Below are positions 20,460 through 31,505 of a DNA stretch of 64,000 nt, piece by piece (the stretch's first letter is position 1; every line of letters starts with the position of its first letter). A program made the position numbers and the translations under genes. Origin of the DNA: Prorocentrum cordatum (taxonomy: Eukaryota; Sar; Dinophyceae; Prorocentrales; Prorocentraceae); assembly GCA_963575745.1 (NCBI GenBank), contig CAUYUJ010015738.1:270342-334341 (forward strand), given 5' to 3'. The notes beneath the pieces were generated by a model that made no database searches, was not told the DNA's origin, and saw nothing but the letters and a program-made list of their open reading frames with translations.

Positions 20460-21976
20460 TCGCCGTCGGATGCAGGATCAGAAGACTCAGGCTTCGAGAA
20501 GGAAGCTGGACTGAAGCAGCGATGTCTCCTGGCCGTGGGCAGCCTCGCCCGGGCGCGCTCGCAGTCCATGCTTCCTCCTCTTCCCCAATTTGCCTCCCTC
20601 TCCTCTCCCATCCACCCCACCCCCCCAGAGCTCCTTTCCCCTCCCATTCCTCCTTCCAAACTTCCTCATCCCATCTCCGTCCCTCCGTGCAAAGGCCCGA
20701 GCCGTAGCCGCAACCGTGTTGCCCTCGTTCTTGCACGCGTTCACGGCTCGGGCCCAGCGCGCCACTCACGAGGGCGGCTGGCCGGATCTTCACCTCCGCC
20801 CTGGCCACTACCTCGGTTGCACATGGAGCAGAGCGCCGCGATGGGGCCGCTTTGGCCTGAGCCGCCGCCTTCCCCGTGGCCTCCCCCAGGCGGGTGGCTG
20901 GGGGCTGCGCCACCCCTGCCCCCGCCGCGGCACCCGCCGCCGCCTGCACCGCCTTCAGTCGTGCGTCCAGCTGGGAAGCGAGATGCAAGAGGACAACGAC
21001 TTATTCCGCTTGCTGTGAGCAGTTTACCTGTCCCCGCTGATGGACCTGCTGCTTCGTCACCTGCTCCTTTGATGCCGCCTAACGGCTTCGACTCCGAGGG
21101 CTGCGTGGCTAACGCCTCCGGAGCAGATAGGACACCTGTCGTGCACCGTCTTACCCGTTGGAGCAGGTCGACTTCTGACTCTGGCAAGGCCAGTACTGTC
21201 CACGATAATCAAAGCTTCGTTGAAAGAGACGCTCCTCTGCCTGCCCCAGAATTGGGACGCCCCATATCGACTTCGCCAGCTAACCCCCCCTTCTGCTCGA
21301 GAGGCACTTGCCAGGCGCCGTGCTCTGAGCGCTCTTTCGGCAGGCAGTTCGGAAAGCAGGCAAGTCAACTTTGACGAAGAGCTTCGCCAGTGCCTCTGTT
21401 CTCGGCCTCGCTCTGTTACTATCCCAATCGGCAGCCCCCAGTAGCGCTCCAGATCCCCTTTGTATCTGAGTAGAGCCGACATTGGCACCCTCAAAGCTGA
21501 TGCAGCTGAAAAGGAACAAGAGCTTCTCGACATGCAGGCTGTGCTGTCGAGTGGCCATGCCGACGCACGGCACAGACGCCATGTAAAAGAACGCGTTGGT
21601 TCTTCCTCGCCAGCAGGAGCAAAGGATGTCAGAATAACACGCTGCCGACGCGAAGGCTGACCAAGGGCTGCGCGACGGAGACATCAATGCATGTCTCCAA
21701 GCCAGACCAACGGGCCTTTCCTACGAGAGCGCGGTGCAATACGGAACGCTACCATAGCATGGACGGCCCCCGCCGCCTGTGCGCGATGCGTTCCAAACCC
21801 CTGCTCTGCAGCCTCACTGGAATGAGGGTGAGTTGTTTAACGCCGTGCAGCCTCCTACTTGCTAGCCGTGAGAGAAGAAGTCTTGGCCCGATGCGCGTGC
21901 GAACAGCGGGTGGTTCCGCTGTCGCAAATGCGTTCCCAAGAGGTGGCCGCCAGGGTGTCACTCTTGCGGGGGCAAC
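20460..21976. other. No assignable gene
   Basis: Non-array sequence. Minus-strand frames at 21057-21687 (for example RYKGDLERYWGLPIGIV) look mildly protein-like but have no family I recognise and no continuous frame. Confidence 0.4.
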
Positions 21977-22145
21977 TGCGTGGACCCCAACATCCCGAGC
22001 GAGGGTCTCCTTTTCCTTGGCCTGGCAAGACACTCAGCCGAAGTGGTTCTGCTCTCTTTCCGCTCTGAACTGCGTGCCAACATGGAATGCTACAGCGTGC
22101 CGCTATCATGCCGGCCGTTTCTATGCTGTCAGGGGCTGGAGGCTT
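21977..22145 (-). repeat. 3' LTR of the Copia-like element
   Basis: Starts TGCGTGGACCCCAACATCCC on the plus strand and ends GGGGCTGGAGGCTT. Same length as the 5' LTR. Preceded by GCAAC. Confidence 0.85.
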
Positions 22146-22789
22146 GCGCGCCTCCTTGCCGCGGCCCCTCGGACCATGGCGGCCGCCGGCAGCCCGCGCG
22201 ACCGGCCTCTACTTGGGCCAATCCTCCGATACCTTCAGCGCACAACCACTTCAAGTCGTCGCCAGCGACCTGGCCCTCGCCCGCGGACCCGGACACTCGC
22301 TGTGGGAGTCCTGCCCAAGCTGGCGAGGCCCGAGCCTTCAGGAAAACCGCCAGCATTTAGTGCCTGACTGCACCGCGCTGGGAGACTCCCCAGCCTAGTG
22401 CCAATCCGCACTGAGCTGGAACACGCATAAGCCTGAGCGCAGTCAGCCACGCAGCCTGCAGCGCTCAAGTTTCTTCACGTCCGAGCCCGATCGAGTTTCA
22501 TGCATGCGCTAGAGATGCGATGATTCCCCCCATGCCTCAGCGCAACGTGGACGCACTTTGCCGGTCCTGTCCGTGGTAGCGACAGGCAGGGGTTCGATGG
22601 TGCGACCACCTCGTCCGTCTGCGTGCCCCGACTGGGAATGCATCCGTCTCTGTCGCGCCTTCCGCCGCCGCTGCCGACTCGGGGGGGGGCCGTCGTCAAC
22701 GCTGCCGTCGCCAGCGCGCCGTTGCCGCCCCTCGCCGCAGACGAGCTCAGCGGCAGCGCTCGGACCGACTCCCAGTGCCGCTCGGGGTC

Positions 22790-25700
22790 GAGGAACTTGG
22801 TGGGCAAGTCCCCTAGGTTCACCGTCGTCTTGAACTTAATTGGCTGCACTTCTCCTGACCTCGTCTCCTCCTGGATCCAGAGCCGCTTGGCCTCCGGGTG
22901 CCGCGCTCGGCCAACGCCCAGACGATGCGCGACGCCCAGGGCCGCCGACGGGTCCGAGCCGACTTTCGCGACGAAGCCCCGCTGCGGCCCCGCTCGCCCT
23001 TCTCGTCCAACGCGCGCTTGAGGAAGAATCCGCGCGCCGCGCGGTTCACGAACTTATGGGGCTCCGCTTCGCTTGATGAGAGGGCGATGTTCTGGTGCTG
23101 ACCGCAGTGGCTGTCCAACAGATGCTTACCCCACAACACGAGGCCGCCGCCCGTCGACCGACGCGTCCGCGGGCACTGCGCCCAGTCCGAGTCCTCCTCG
23201 GCGTAAAAGACCTTCGCCGTTTCCTGGTACACTTAGCCCCACTGCAGCTCCTTGCGCGCCCTGCGGTAGCCCCACAAGCGCTCCAGCTGGAGCTTCTGCA
23301 GCACCGCGGGCTCCTCCAGCGCCCTCATCAGCACGTCCGAAGCGCACTGGATGTCAGGGCGGTCCGCGGCCTCATAGTGCGCCGGCGGTGCGAGGCCGGT
23401 GCTCATCCCGCTCCGCGCCGCTGAGGAGGCCCGCTGCGCCCTTCCGACTCTTGCCCGCGCCTCGATGTGCACCGTGTCTGCGCGCCAGTGGAAGCCGCCC
23501 TCGCACCGGCTGATCGCGCGATTGATGAGATGGCCGCGATCGGCGACGCCCTGCGGGGGGCCGACACGAGCTCCACGCTTGGTCGCGAAGTACTGGTCCA
23601 ACACCCCGTCGAGCCAGTCGAGCTACCCCCGCTCGCCTGCTTTGCACAAGTCATCTCCTTGTACCACAGCAAATACGGTTCGCCTGGCGCGGCGGAACAC
23701 CTGCGCCGCGACCGTGATCCGCTTGAATTCTGACCTCGCAAGCCCATCGATGACGAACTGCTGGAAGTTCAGCGCTGCTCTCCTCGCGCCTTACTGCGCC
23801 TTCCGCGGCTGCCCTGCCACAAGCACTGGCGGCCCTCCCCCTCGGGCTTCGGAGGGTCTATCCGGATGTCCTCGCGCAGCGGCGCATGGTAGAATCCAAC
23901 CGGCGCGTCGCGCGAAGCAACCGGCCTCCCGCGCGCTCCTCCGACGAACGTCGCAGCGAAGCTGGGCGCGAGCTCCGCGCGGGGCAAGCATGGCGGCCCC
24001 GCGGCGCAGTCGCTCCAGGCCCCCTGCGCCACCTTAACGGCCGCGAGGCTGGATCAAACGAACATCGCCCCAGGGCCGTCGCAGCGCTTGCCGCCCAACT
24101 AATGCGCTCGCGCTCGGTGACCCGATCCGCAACGCCCTTTCGTGCACCCTGAACTCCTGCATGGGCCCCCTCGCGCGCTGCCTGCCGGCGTCCACGAGCT
24201 CTGGGTCCAGCAGCATGCATTAGTCTCTGCGCCGCTGCCGCCGTGATCGCGCGCGGCGACGAACGCGCTCGGCACCGCGTCCGCGCCAAGGCTGCCGACG
24301 GCAAGGGGCCTCTTGGACTCGGCCATGGCTCGGGCGCCACTGCTCGCGCCGCGCGCGACCCCTCGAACGCAGTCATCGTCGTCGGCCTGCGCGTAGCTCC
24401 CGGCCTCCTGCGCCGAGCTCTGGCCCCGCCTCCTCGGGGGCCGCGGCTGCCGCTAGCGCGGCAGGGGCGCGGGCTGCCGGCGCCGGCGCCGGCCCGTCCA
24501 GCGGAGGCTCAGCTGGCGGGCCGTCTCCTGCCAGTCGCCTCTCCCCAGCGAGCGCCTCCTCGAGCTGCTGCCAGCGCTCTCGGGCGCGCAAGCCACCGCG
24601 CCCCTCGCGCGCCCTGCGCCCCGCGGTCCTGTCGAACCCGCCCAGGGGTGCGCGACGCGGCCTCCTTCGGCTCCGGGCTCGCCGCTGCGCCCAAGGACGC
24701 GCCGACAGACCGGGAGAGGAAACTGCCAAACTTGCGCGTGTCCTCGAAGCGCCGGGCCACCGACCGCGCCAGCTGTCCGCCGCTCGGCGCACCGATGACG
24801 CGCTCGCCCGTGGGCCCGACCTTCCCGAGCCAAATGCCATTTCCCCACTGAAGCTTGACTTCCTCCTGGTGCATCTTGCGGTAGAGGACGTTCTCACGCG
24901 CCGCGAACGCCCCCCCGCAGGGCCTGCCTCGCCGCTGGCGGAAGGGAGTCGGCTCATCCGAGCCGACCGCAAAGCGGGCCAGCGTCCAGCCGAAGCGCCT
25001 CACGAACCGCTGAACCACAGCGTGGTCTGGGGTGAGCTGCAGCTTTCACTTCCTCTCCACATAGCTGATCTGCGGCCACATCAGACCTTCAACTGTGCCG
25101 CCCGCATTCTCGATGGGCCCGTTCGACTGTGAGTCGTGGCGCGGTGCCGGCGACGCCAGCGTCTCCTCCTCCCGTTCCAGCGTGATCGCCGCGAGCAGCG
25201 CCTGGGTCGCTGGCTCGCCGTCTGAGATAGCCACGACGCGCTGCATCCTCAAAGCCTCGATGGCCTGGCCCGTCATCTCCACTGGAAACTGGGCTGGCCC
25301 CTTTCTCGGCAACAGCCACTGACTCCGCAGCTCCTGAATTCCTCTCCAGCGCCACCAGGATCGCCGCCGAGGTGCCTCCCTCGCGGGACTTCGGCGGGAA
25401 GCAGTAGTCCATCCACGCCCGAGGGAGGAGATGCGGCGCCTCTCGCCCTCGGCCTGCGACGCAGTCCGCGCGCCAGCTCCTGCGCGGCATGCGCGTCAGG
25501 CGGTGCGTGAAGCGCTCAGCTAGGTGTGGCTTCGTGGGGGCCCCGCGTGCTCGTGCCCTCTGAGCCTCCTCCGGCACCGCCTGCGAGCCCATCGCGTCCC
25601 CCGCGAGGTCGTCGGCGTCAGCCGCGCGAGCCGTCCTCCAAGGCTTGCCAGGCGAAGGGTCTTCCTCGGCCCGCGGCGGCGGCGGCGGCGGTGGTCCTGC

Positions 25701-26372
25701 CGAACAGCTCGCCGCAGTTGCCGATGGCTCTGGGCCCCTCGCCGCCGCGGGCAACGCCCGGCCCCCCGCCGCCGGCTGCGCCGCGGGGATGACCTCGAGG
25801 TCGAAGCCCGCGTCTGAGCACTGCATCTTCGACCAAGGCGCGCGCTGGCGTCGACCGATGGGGATGGCCCGGTAGGTTGCAGTAGTCCTGCCCGAGGTGC
25901 ACGGCGCCGCCTGCGCCCGCGAAGGCCCGCGCACTCGCGACGAGCTCGAGGACGTTCGCAACGTGGAACTGGATGCGGAACGCGTTGTCGCCGAGAAGTA
26001 TCGGCACCCACCTCTCACTTCGGAGCTTCACCGCGCCCCCCGCGGCTGCCTCGGACTTCGGACCTGCGCCACCCGAGGTGTTCACCGCGATGTCCTGCGC
26101 GAGCTCGCTCGGACACGCCGCGACCCCGATCCTGCGCCGAGCAGGGCCCAGACCGACTCCGAGTCGTCGATCTGTCCCACGTCGATCGCCTCCGTGGGCA
26201 GGTCGCCGCTGGCGAGGCCCATCTCGCGGGTCGCGCCGATGCCCAAGCACCCTAAGCCAACGTAATAGCATGGCCAACCAGCGCTCGTCGCCCGTGCAGG
26301 GCAACCTGTCCACGAAGGCCGCGAACACGTAGCGTTCGTCTGGGGCTGGGCCTGCTGCTGCGTCATCTGCAA
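22790..26372 (-). pseudogene. pol: Copia-type pol, multiply frameshifted
   Basis: Read 5' to 3' on the minus strand. Protease remnant near 26165 (DDSES, where DSG is expected, then AQDIAVNT). Pre-integrase His/Cys-like THRLTRMPRRSWRADCVAG near 25500. Integrase acidic residues in MDYCFPP, SDGEPA and SQSNGPIENAG (25430-25100). Integrase C-terminal MHQEEVKLQWGNGIWLG near 24870. RT part FYHAPLREDIRIDPPKPEGE near 23870. RT-RNase H linker LDQYFATKRGA near 23590. RNase H DSDWAQCPRTRRSTGGG near 23170 and ALSSSEAE. Terminal DLPTKFLDPERHW near 22800. Most domains are identifiable, but frames switch repeatedly and the RT YxDD motif is not readable, so no functional polyprotein remains. Confidence 0.85.
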
Positions 26373-26405
26373 GGCTGCTAATGCTGCCGCCGACTGAGCC
26401 CCGAG

Positions 26406-27578
26406 CTACGCGCGCGCCGCTGCCATCTGCCAGGGCATCAGGCTTGCTGCTGGCACAGGCTGCTGGTTGGCCGCCAAAGACTGCCCCGGCTGTGGCGGCG
26501 GTGGTGGCACGGAGCCCGCCTGGGCCACCTGCGTCGCCTGGATCGCCGCGGCCCGCGCCCGCCGCTGAGCCTTGGCCTCTTCTGCCCCCTGCCCTGGCGG
26601 CCCCCCTCCCTTGCCCCCAGCTCGCTCTTCGTTGATCCGATTGCGGCAGTTGCGTGTAGTGTGGTCCTTGCCCTCGCAGTTATAGCGTCTCTTCTCGTCG
26701 TCGATGCCTTTGATCGTGTCGGACTTGCCCGTGTCCTTACCCGTGCGCCTGTCGGTATTCCCCTTGTGGTCGCTCTTCCCTTGCGAGATCGCGCCAACCC
26801 CCATGGCGTCGCCAGCTTCGATCGGCCCCCGCGCCCCGCCCGCTCTGGCGCACGCCCGCAAAAACTCTAGGATCTTCGGGCAAGCGCCCAGGGTGGAGCC
26901 ATTCAGCGCAAGGCGTTGGCTGGAGGTCGCTTTCTTGACGCCGCGGAGGACGCTCGCTGCCAAGATCTCACGCGGGGCCTCCTCGTCCGACTGGTCGGTG
27001 CACTGCTTGACCAGCATCTCCAAGTTGCCGATGCTCGCGCCCAGTGGGTCGAGAAACTGCGGGCGCGACGCGGGCAAGAGCATTGCCTGGAAGCACCGTC
27101 GCTGCATCCGCGCTAACCCACAAGCCAGCGCGCGCCACGCTTTCCCGCCTTGGCCAACAGGGGCACTCTGGGCCTTCTTCGCAGCTGCACCCTTGACCAG
27201 CATCACCAATCCGCACTGTCCGCTGGCCTGGGCCAGATCCTGATCCAGACCACCGTCGGGCAGATTCATTGGTTCTGGTCCCTTCTCCTCGGCCTGCGCC
27301 AGCAATTGTGTCATATGCGCACTCACTGCCGCCGCATGAGCTCGGAACGTGAACGACCAGTCTGGCGAATCCGCTCGAGCTCCATCGCACACGCTGGGCT
27401 GCTTGATGGGCCCTGCGTCGGCTCCTGTCAATCCTTGCGGCAGTCGGATTGGCTGCGTTGCATGCTTCTCCGCCACGCGTGCTCGTCGTTGGGCGTCGCC
27501 CTCTACGACCTCGAGCCGCCGCGCGAGCTCCTGGTTCTGTTGGGCCAGCAGCTCTAGCCGATGCTGGACCTCCTCCAT
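26406..27578 (-). CDS. gag: Gag-like protein of the Copia-like element
   Basis: A 390-residue frame from ATG 27578, 54 nt inside the 5' LTR. The N-terminal heptad-like segment (MEEVQHRLELLAQQNQELAR) suggests a coiled coil. The middle is Ala/Gln-rich. A zinc-knuckle remnant, RRYNCEGKDHTTRNC, lies at about residues 295-310. The expected first Cys of CX2CX4HX4C is Arg, so the knuckle is probably non-functional. The C-terminus is Pro/Gln/Ala-rich. It is the capsid component of an LTR retrotransposon and remains open, although pol downstream is decayed. Confidence 0.75.
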   Translation of the reverse strand: MEEVQHRLELLAQQNQELARRLEVVEGDAQRRARVAEKHATQPIRLPQGLTGADAGPIKQPSVCDGARADSPDWSFTFRAHAAAVSAHMTQLLAQAEEKGPEPMNLPDGGLDQDLAQASGQCGLVMLVKGAAAKKAQSAPVGQGGKAWRALACGLARMQRRCFQAMLLPASRPQFLDPLGASIGNLEMLVKQCTDQSDEEAPREILAASVLRGVKKATSSQRLALNGSTLGACPKILEFLRACARAGGARGPIEAGDAMGVGAISQGKSDHKGNTDRRTGKDTGKSDTIKGIDDEKRRYNCEGKDHTTRNCRNRINEERAGGKGGGPPGQGAEEAKAQRRARAAAIQATQVAQAGSVPPPPPQPGQSLAANQQPVPAASLMPWQMAAARA

Positions 27579-27632
27579 CGCTGCCGCGCAGCGCGGGTCT
27601 AGGCCGTGGAGCGCAACGCGGCTCCGCCATCA

Positions 27633-27801
27633 TGAGTAAACCCAACATCCTGAGTGAAGGCCTCCTTCTCCTTGGACTGGCAATGCGCAGAGCCAAGGTG
27701 GCTCTGGTCTCTCTCTGCCCAGGACTGCATGCCAACATGCGATGCGACAACAGGCCACTATCATGCCTGACCGTGTCTATGCGATCGGGGGCTGGAGATT
27801 C
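27633..27801 (-). repeat. 5' LTR of the Copia-like element
   Basis: Starts TGAGTAAACCCAACATCCTG on the plus strand and ends GGGGGCTGGAGATTC, followed by GCAAC. No convincing tRNA-complementary primer-binding site is seen just inside. Confidence 0.85.
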
Positions 27802-27806
27802 GCAAC

Positions 27807-28772
27807 GACGCGCATGATGGAGCCTGGCGCCGCAGCGCTAGGATGCGCACGGCAAGTCTAAAAAAGGGTCCAGATGCCCTGCTCGTTGTATTGGGGACTC
27901 TCTCCCAGAAGAGAAAGATGCTCATATTTCTTGGTTTGTTCTGTTCGCAGGGACCAGGAGCTCACAAACATCGTTCCAGAGCCTGATAGCAAGGCCCGTT
28001 GACTTCGGCTCATTTGTCCGCGACTGCCCTCGCACAACCGACTCTCATTCATCGCGCTATTTTGCAATCGCTATCTGGCGTGACGCAGGCTTGTCCACAT
28101 GCGCTGCTTGTTGGCAATCCGCTTTTGACGTCCAACCCCTGCTAATCGCACGATTGCGCCCTGCTGTACGGAGCCTTCTACCAGTTGTGGCCGAAGCCTT
28201 TCTTTCAACCAGGCAGTGCCACCGTGCGTTTCGGCTGTGCACTCGCCAATGTTCGCTACATGTTGTGCTAACATGTACTGGTGCAAATGGTGCTTCTGGC
28301 ACGTCTCGGCGCAAACCTGCATTTCAGCTAGGAGCGCGTGCCCTCCTGCTTCCCCTCTGGGTCTCCCCCTTCGCCGAGGACTCTTCGATGCCCCCAGAAT
28401 TGTGCGTTCGTCTGGCTCCCATGGTTTAGCGCTCACTGTCCTCATTGGAATCGCAAATTTCAGACTCGGGTGGTGCCCTCTCTAAAGGGCACCAAGCCTG
28501 AAGGTATTCGGTGCCTTGCGCGTGGCGGCCCATGTGGTAACAGGTGCTGATGTCAATCAAACGATCTAGGGCCTGGACCGCCATGTCAGGAACCATCTCT
28601 CCTCATGCCCTCCCCGTTCCTTCCGCCTCTCCCTTCCGCTGTCCGTGTTCCCCCTCCTGGACGATTGCGACACATGCGCGATACAGCCCAGGTGGTTGTG
28701 CTTCTCTTCCTCCTCGCCCCTCTCCTCCCCCTCCTCGCCTTCCTCGTCTGCGGTGTTCCCCGCCTGACTACC
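27807..28772. other. Unassigned, moderate-complexity sequence
   Basis: Balanced base composition without arrays. Minus-strand frames at 28057-28445 (for example CAETCQKHHLHQYMLAQHVA) are helical-looking, but I recognise no family. Confidence 0.4.
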
Positions 28773-28922
28773 TACCAAACCACCCCAACCCAACCCGAAG
28801 GCCCGAATTTCGGGTTGGGGGGGGGCATGGGCTTCATTTCTTGTTTTCAATGTTCACCGACCCCCCCACTGGAAATGGAGGGCAACTCGGAGCCTTCGGG
28901 TTGGGTTGCGGTGGTTTGGTGG
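28773..28922. mobile_element. ACCAAACCACCCCAACCC TIR element
   Basis: Arms 28773-28802 and 28892-28922 are near-perfect reverse complements (ACCAAACCACCCCAACCCAA, then CCCGAAGGC). The 90-bp centre includes GAATTTCGGGTTGGG. About 150 bp in total. Confidence 0.75.
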
Positions 28923-29199
28923 GCGGTGGCCGCTTCATCACCGCCACCGCAGGCGTCGTGGCTGTCATCCCCTGGGTGGGGATTCCGCCGGCCAGTTTCA
29001 AGTCGGCCCACTAGGGATGGACGGCGCCGTACTTGCAACAATGTGTTCTCGTGCACTGGCATCGCAGTGTACATGTGCCCTCGCTCGCTTCCCTCTCTGA
29101 GGCAATTTTCCCTCAATTAGGCTTACATACGGGGATCTTACTTGATTGCACGGTTGGTGCCTCGGATTCTTGCGTTGCCCGTTGCTCGGAGTTTCTCCA

Positions 29200-29365
29200 G
29201 GTTCCTCGGGTTCCTCGCCCTCGGTGCCTCCGATTCTTACGTTGCCCGTTGCTCGGAGGTTCCTCGGGTTCCCTGGGTTCCTCGGGTTCCCCGGGTTCCT
29301 CGGGTTCCCTGGGTTCCTGAGGTTCCCTGGGTTCCTCGGGTTCCCTGGGTTCCTCGGGTACATTT
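29200..29365. repeat. GGGTTCCTC / GGGTTCCCTG minisatellite
   Basis: Units of 9-15 bp around GGTTCCTCGGGTTCCCTG. The upstream TGCGTTGCCCGTTGCTCGGA stretch at 29171 is itself duplicated at 29239. Confidence 0.75.
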
Positions 29366-29378
29366 CCCATGTAGGCTT

Positions 29379-29450
29379 GCCTAAGGCAATGCCTAAGGCA
29401 ATGCCTAAGGCAATGCCTAAGGCAATGCCTAAGGCAATGCCTAAGGCAAT
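29379..29450. repeat. 12-bp array GCCTAAGGCAAT, 6 perfect copies
   Basis: Each unit contains the palindrome GCCTAAGGC, so every unit can hairpin. Copies are perfect. Confidence 0.9.
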
Positions 29451-29556
29451 GCCAAGCCATGTCAAGCCATGCGTCCAGCGAAGCGCCCATGCAATCGGCT
29501 TTCCTCTGATTCGGGTCGCGCAGGGTTCAGGCTGCTTTGTATTACGGTGGGGGCAT

Positions 29557-29690
29557 TGGATAAGGAACCCTTGGATAAGGAATCCAGGGTCTGGAAGCCA
29601 GTGGAACTCCAATCGTGGATCGGCCATGCATATCACCGCCGCCCTTATTGGATAAGGAATCCTCCAGGGTCTGGCGCCTCCTGGGACTAT
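29557..29690 (+). repeat. CCAGGGTCTGGAGGCCAGTGG repeat, copy 1
   Basis: Shares AATCCAGGGTCTGGAAGCC, GTGGAACTCCAA and ATCACCGCCGCCC with TCCAGGGTCTG at the end. Copies at 48726-48850 and 55118-55235. GATAAGGAA(T/C)CC flanks both sides. Confidence 0.7.
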
Positions 29691-30031
29691 TCCTGAACAA
29701 ACGCCTCCCCCGTAGTCGTTTCCCCGAGGCCGCCTCACCTCCTTTGGACGGCGTGCGAAATGGGGAGCTTAGAGAGAGGAGGCCTTCTCACAAGGCGGCG
29801 GGGCTTCTCAAAAGCCCTCCGGCCCTCTTGAGAAATGTTCTCTGCTCTCGGGGAAGACGCGCCGTCGACTCTTCTTCAACGTCTGTCGTGCGTGGCCAGC
29901 GCTTGCTTCCGTAGCCCGGTGGGCGTTTCGACCGCGGTGCGAGCGGGCCCCACTGCCGCAGACCCGCAGCACCCCATGTTGCACGGCTGAGTGTGAGAAG
30001 GCACCCAAACAAGAATCAACGCCCACACTGA
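29691..30031. other. Intergenic, nothing recognised
   Basis: No array and no coding signal. A short GAGGAGGCCTTCTC / GGGGCTTCTCAAAAGCC patch only. Confidence 0.5.
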
Positions 30032-30192
30032 AGGGGCCCGGGGACACACAAACAAATACACACACGAATCCCATAACACAAATAATGTATTCGTTCCTAT
30101 GTTCTGGATGTTCTTCCCCATCCACTTATCATATTTGTCTATATTTCCCCTGGGATCTACGATTACTTATGTCTGTCTAGTTTTCCCTCCTG
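30032..30192 (+). repeat. GGGACACAC...TTCCCTCCTGA repeat, copy 2
   Basis: Begins AGGGGCCCGGGGACACACAA, has GTTCTTCCCCATCCACTT and CCTGGGATCTACGATTA, and ends TTTTCCCTCCTGA. Confidence 0.7.
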
Positions 30193-30528
30193 ATACATGT
30201 ATACCAGCCCCGATACTTCGGAAGTGTGCGTGCGTGTGTCTGTGTGTGATATGGTTCGTATGGAGCGGCCCAATGATCCCATACTCCAAGCTCCGAGTAG
30301 CGAAGTCCATGTTGTTTCGCCCTGAAGTAGGAAGGCATTCGACGACTTTTGGGGGGGATGGGAAATCCGAGGAACATATGACTGACCAGCAGGGCGCATC
30401 ACAGCATAACGGTCCTGACATATGTGTTGCGAGACGTACGAGCGACATGTCTTCTTTGAGCAATGCGTGGGTCTCTCTCGACATTACCAGAAAACCTGGG
30501 AGGAAATCCTTCAGGGCTAAGCGAAAAG

Positions 30529-30723
30529 AGGCCTCCTAGATGAGGTTCAAGAAGATTGGGTCGGAGGATCGCGCCGCATCGGCGATGCATCAGCGATGTC
30601 GACGGTGCATCGGCGACGCTGGCGCGAAGAACATCGGGATTCACATCGAGCCGCATCGCCGACGCATCAAAGATGTGGCGCGATCCTCCGACACCATCTA
30701 TTCGGACCCCATCTTGGAGGCCT
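30529..30723. mobile_element. GGTCGGAGGATCGC fold-back element, copy 3
   Basis: GAGGCCTCCTAGATGAGGTT...GGTCGGAGGATCGCGCCGCA at left. GGCGCGATCCTCCGACACCA...GACCCCATCTTGGAGGCCTA at right. About 195 bp. Confidence 0.8.
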
Positions 30724-30744
30724 ACGGTTCGGAACCCTTGCTTA

Positions 30745-30940
30745 CGCGTCGCCACGGCGGCCTGGTCGACACGCTATGCCCTGCGAGTGAACAGCGTGTC
30801 GCTCTGCTCCGCGGGGCGGGAGGCTCGGAAAGGATTGGGACGTTGGCGCCCGGGGACCGCGACGTGGGAAGCGTGTCGCGCCGCAGCACGGTGGGCTAGA
30901 ACTGGCAGGGCGACGCGCTATTCAAAAGTTCCCGACCGTA
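30745..30940 (+). repeat. GTGTCG/CGACACGC repeat, copy 1
   Basis: CGACACGCTATGCCCTGCGA, CGGGGCGGGAGGCTCGG, GTGTCGCGCCGCAGCA and CAAAAGTTCCCGACCG. A close relative lies at 55278-55474. Internal GTGTCG/CGACAC motifs can pair. Confidence 0.7.
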
Positions 30941-31154
30941 GAGAGGGACGGAAAGAGAGAGAGAGAGAGAGAGCAGAGGCGCCTTCCCTCCCTCTCCGCC
31001 TTCTTCCCCTCGATGTTCCTCGACTGCATGTAAGAGTGACCCTAGGAAAGAGTAACCTTTTGTGTGCGGCTGCCGAGGGTCGCTGCTATCAGATCACATT
31101 CAGCGATTGGGGGGGGGGGGCTGGTGGGCCGCACCAAAAGTCATTCTGGCGAGG

Positions 31155-31280
31155 ACTCACTCTCATCCCAGACCTCCAACGTCATGCTTTTTTGCATAAC
31201 GTCGACCCCGAAAGTCTCGACCGATTTCCCAGGACGTGCTCCTCATCCCGCGCAGTTCGCTGCCAGCCCCGAGGTCCAGA
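31155..31280 (+). repeat. GACGTCATG...GTCGACCC repeat, copy 2
   Basis: ATCCCAGACCTCCAACGTCA, AACGTCGACCCCGAAAGTC, TTTCCCAGGACGTGCTCC. Same order as 2878-2990. Confidence 0.6.
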
Positions 31281-31309
31281 GGGGCCGAAAACTACAGAAC
31301 ATCCTTGTT

Positions 31310-31505
31310 AGAAAAAGAAAAATCGCCATACACAAAAAACTGTTGGCGCACCGCGCGGATTTCTTAGATCTGCGCTGACACCCCTCCCTGGCGCGCGGAG
31401 CGCGCCAGGGGCGGCGCCGAAGGCGCCGCCAGGGAGGCCCAGCGCGGATCCAAGAAATCCGCGCTGAGCGCCAAAAGCTAATGTTTATGATGTTTTTCCT
31501 TGTCG
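31310..31505. mobile_element. TAAACATAA / TCCGCGCGGAT element, copy 4
   Basis: Left TTGGCGCACCGCGCGGATTT then CTTAGATCTGCGCTG. Right CAGCGCGGATCCAAGAAATC then CGCGCTGAGCGCCAAAAGC. GGCGGCGCC-type inner hairpin. A fragment of a second copy follows at 31503-31565. Confidence 0.75.

Larger units (their letters stand above)
21977..27801 (-). mobile_element. Degenerate Copia-order LTR retrotransposon
   Basis: A 5.8-kb element bounded by 169-bp direct LTRs (21977-22145 and 27633-27801), both starting TG on the plus strand. It is flanked by a 5-bp direct repeat GCAAC (21972-21976, 27802-27806). Coding strand is minus, in the order gag, protease, integrase, reverse transcriptase, RNase H. Integrase before RT places it in Ty1/Copia (Pseudoviridae). 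Gag is one open frame; pol is broken by many shifts. The LTRs are about 76% identical by eye, so the insertion is old and the element is immobile. Confidence 0.9.

Noticed and set aside
29379-29450. Telomere-like array
   Set aside because: The 12-mer does not resemble TTTAGGG-type telomere repeats and is internal and short.
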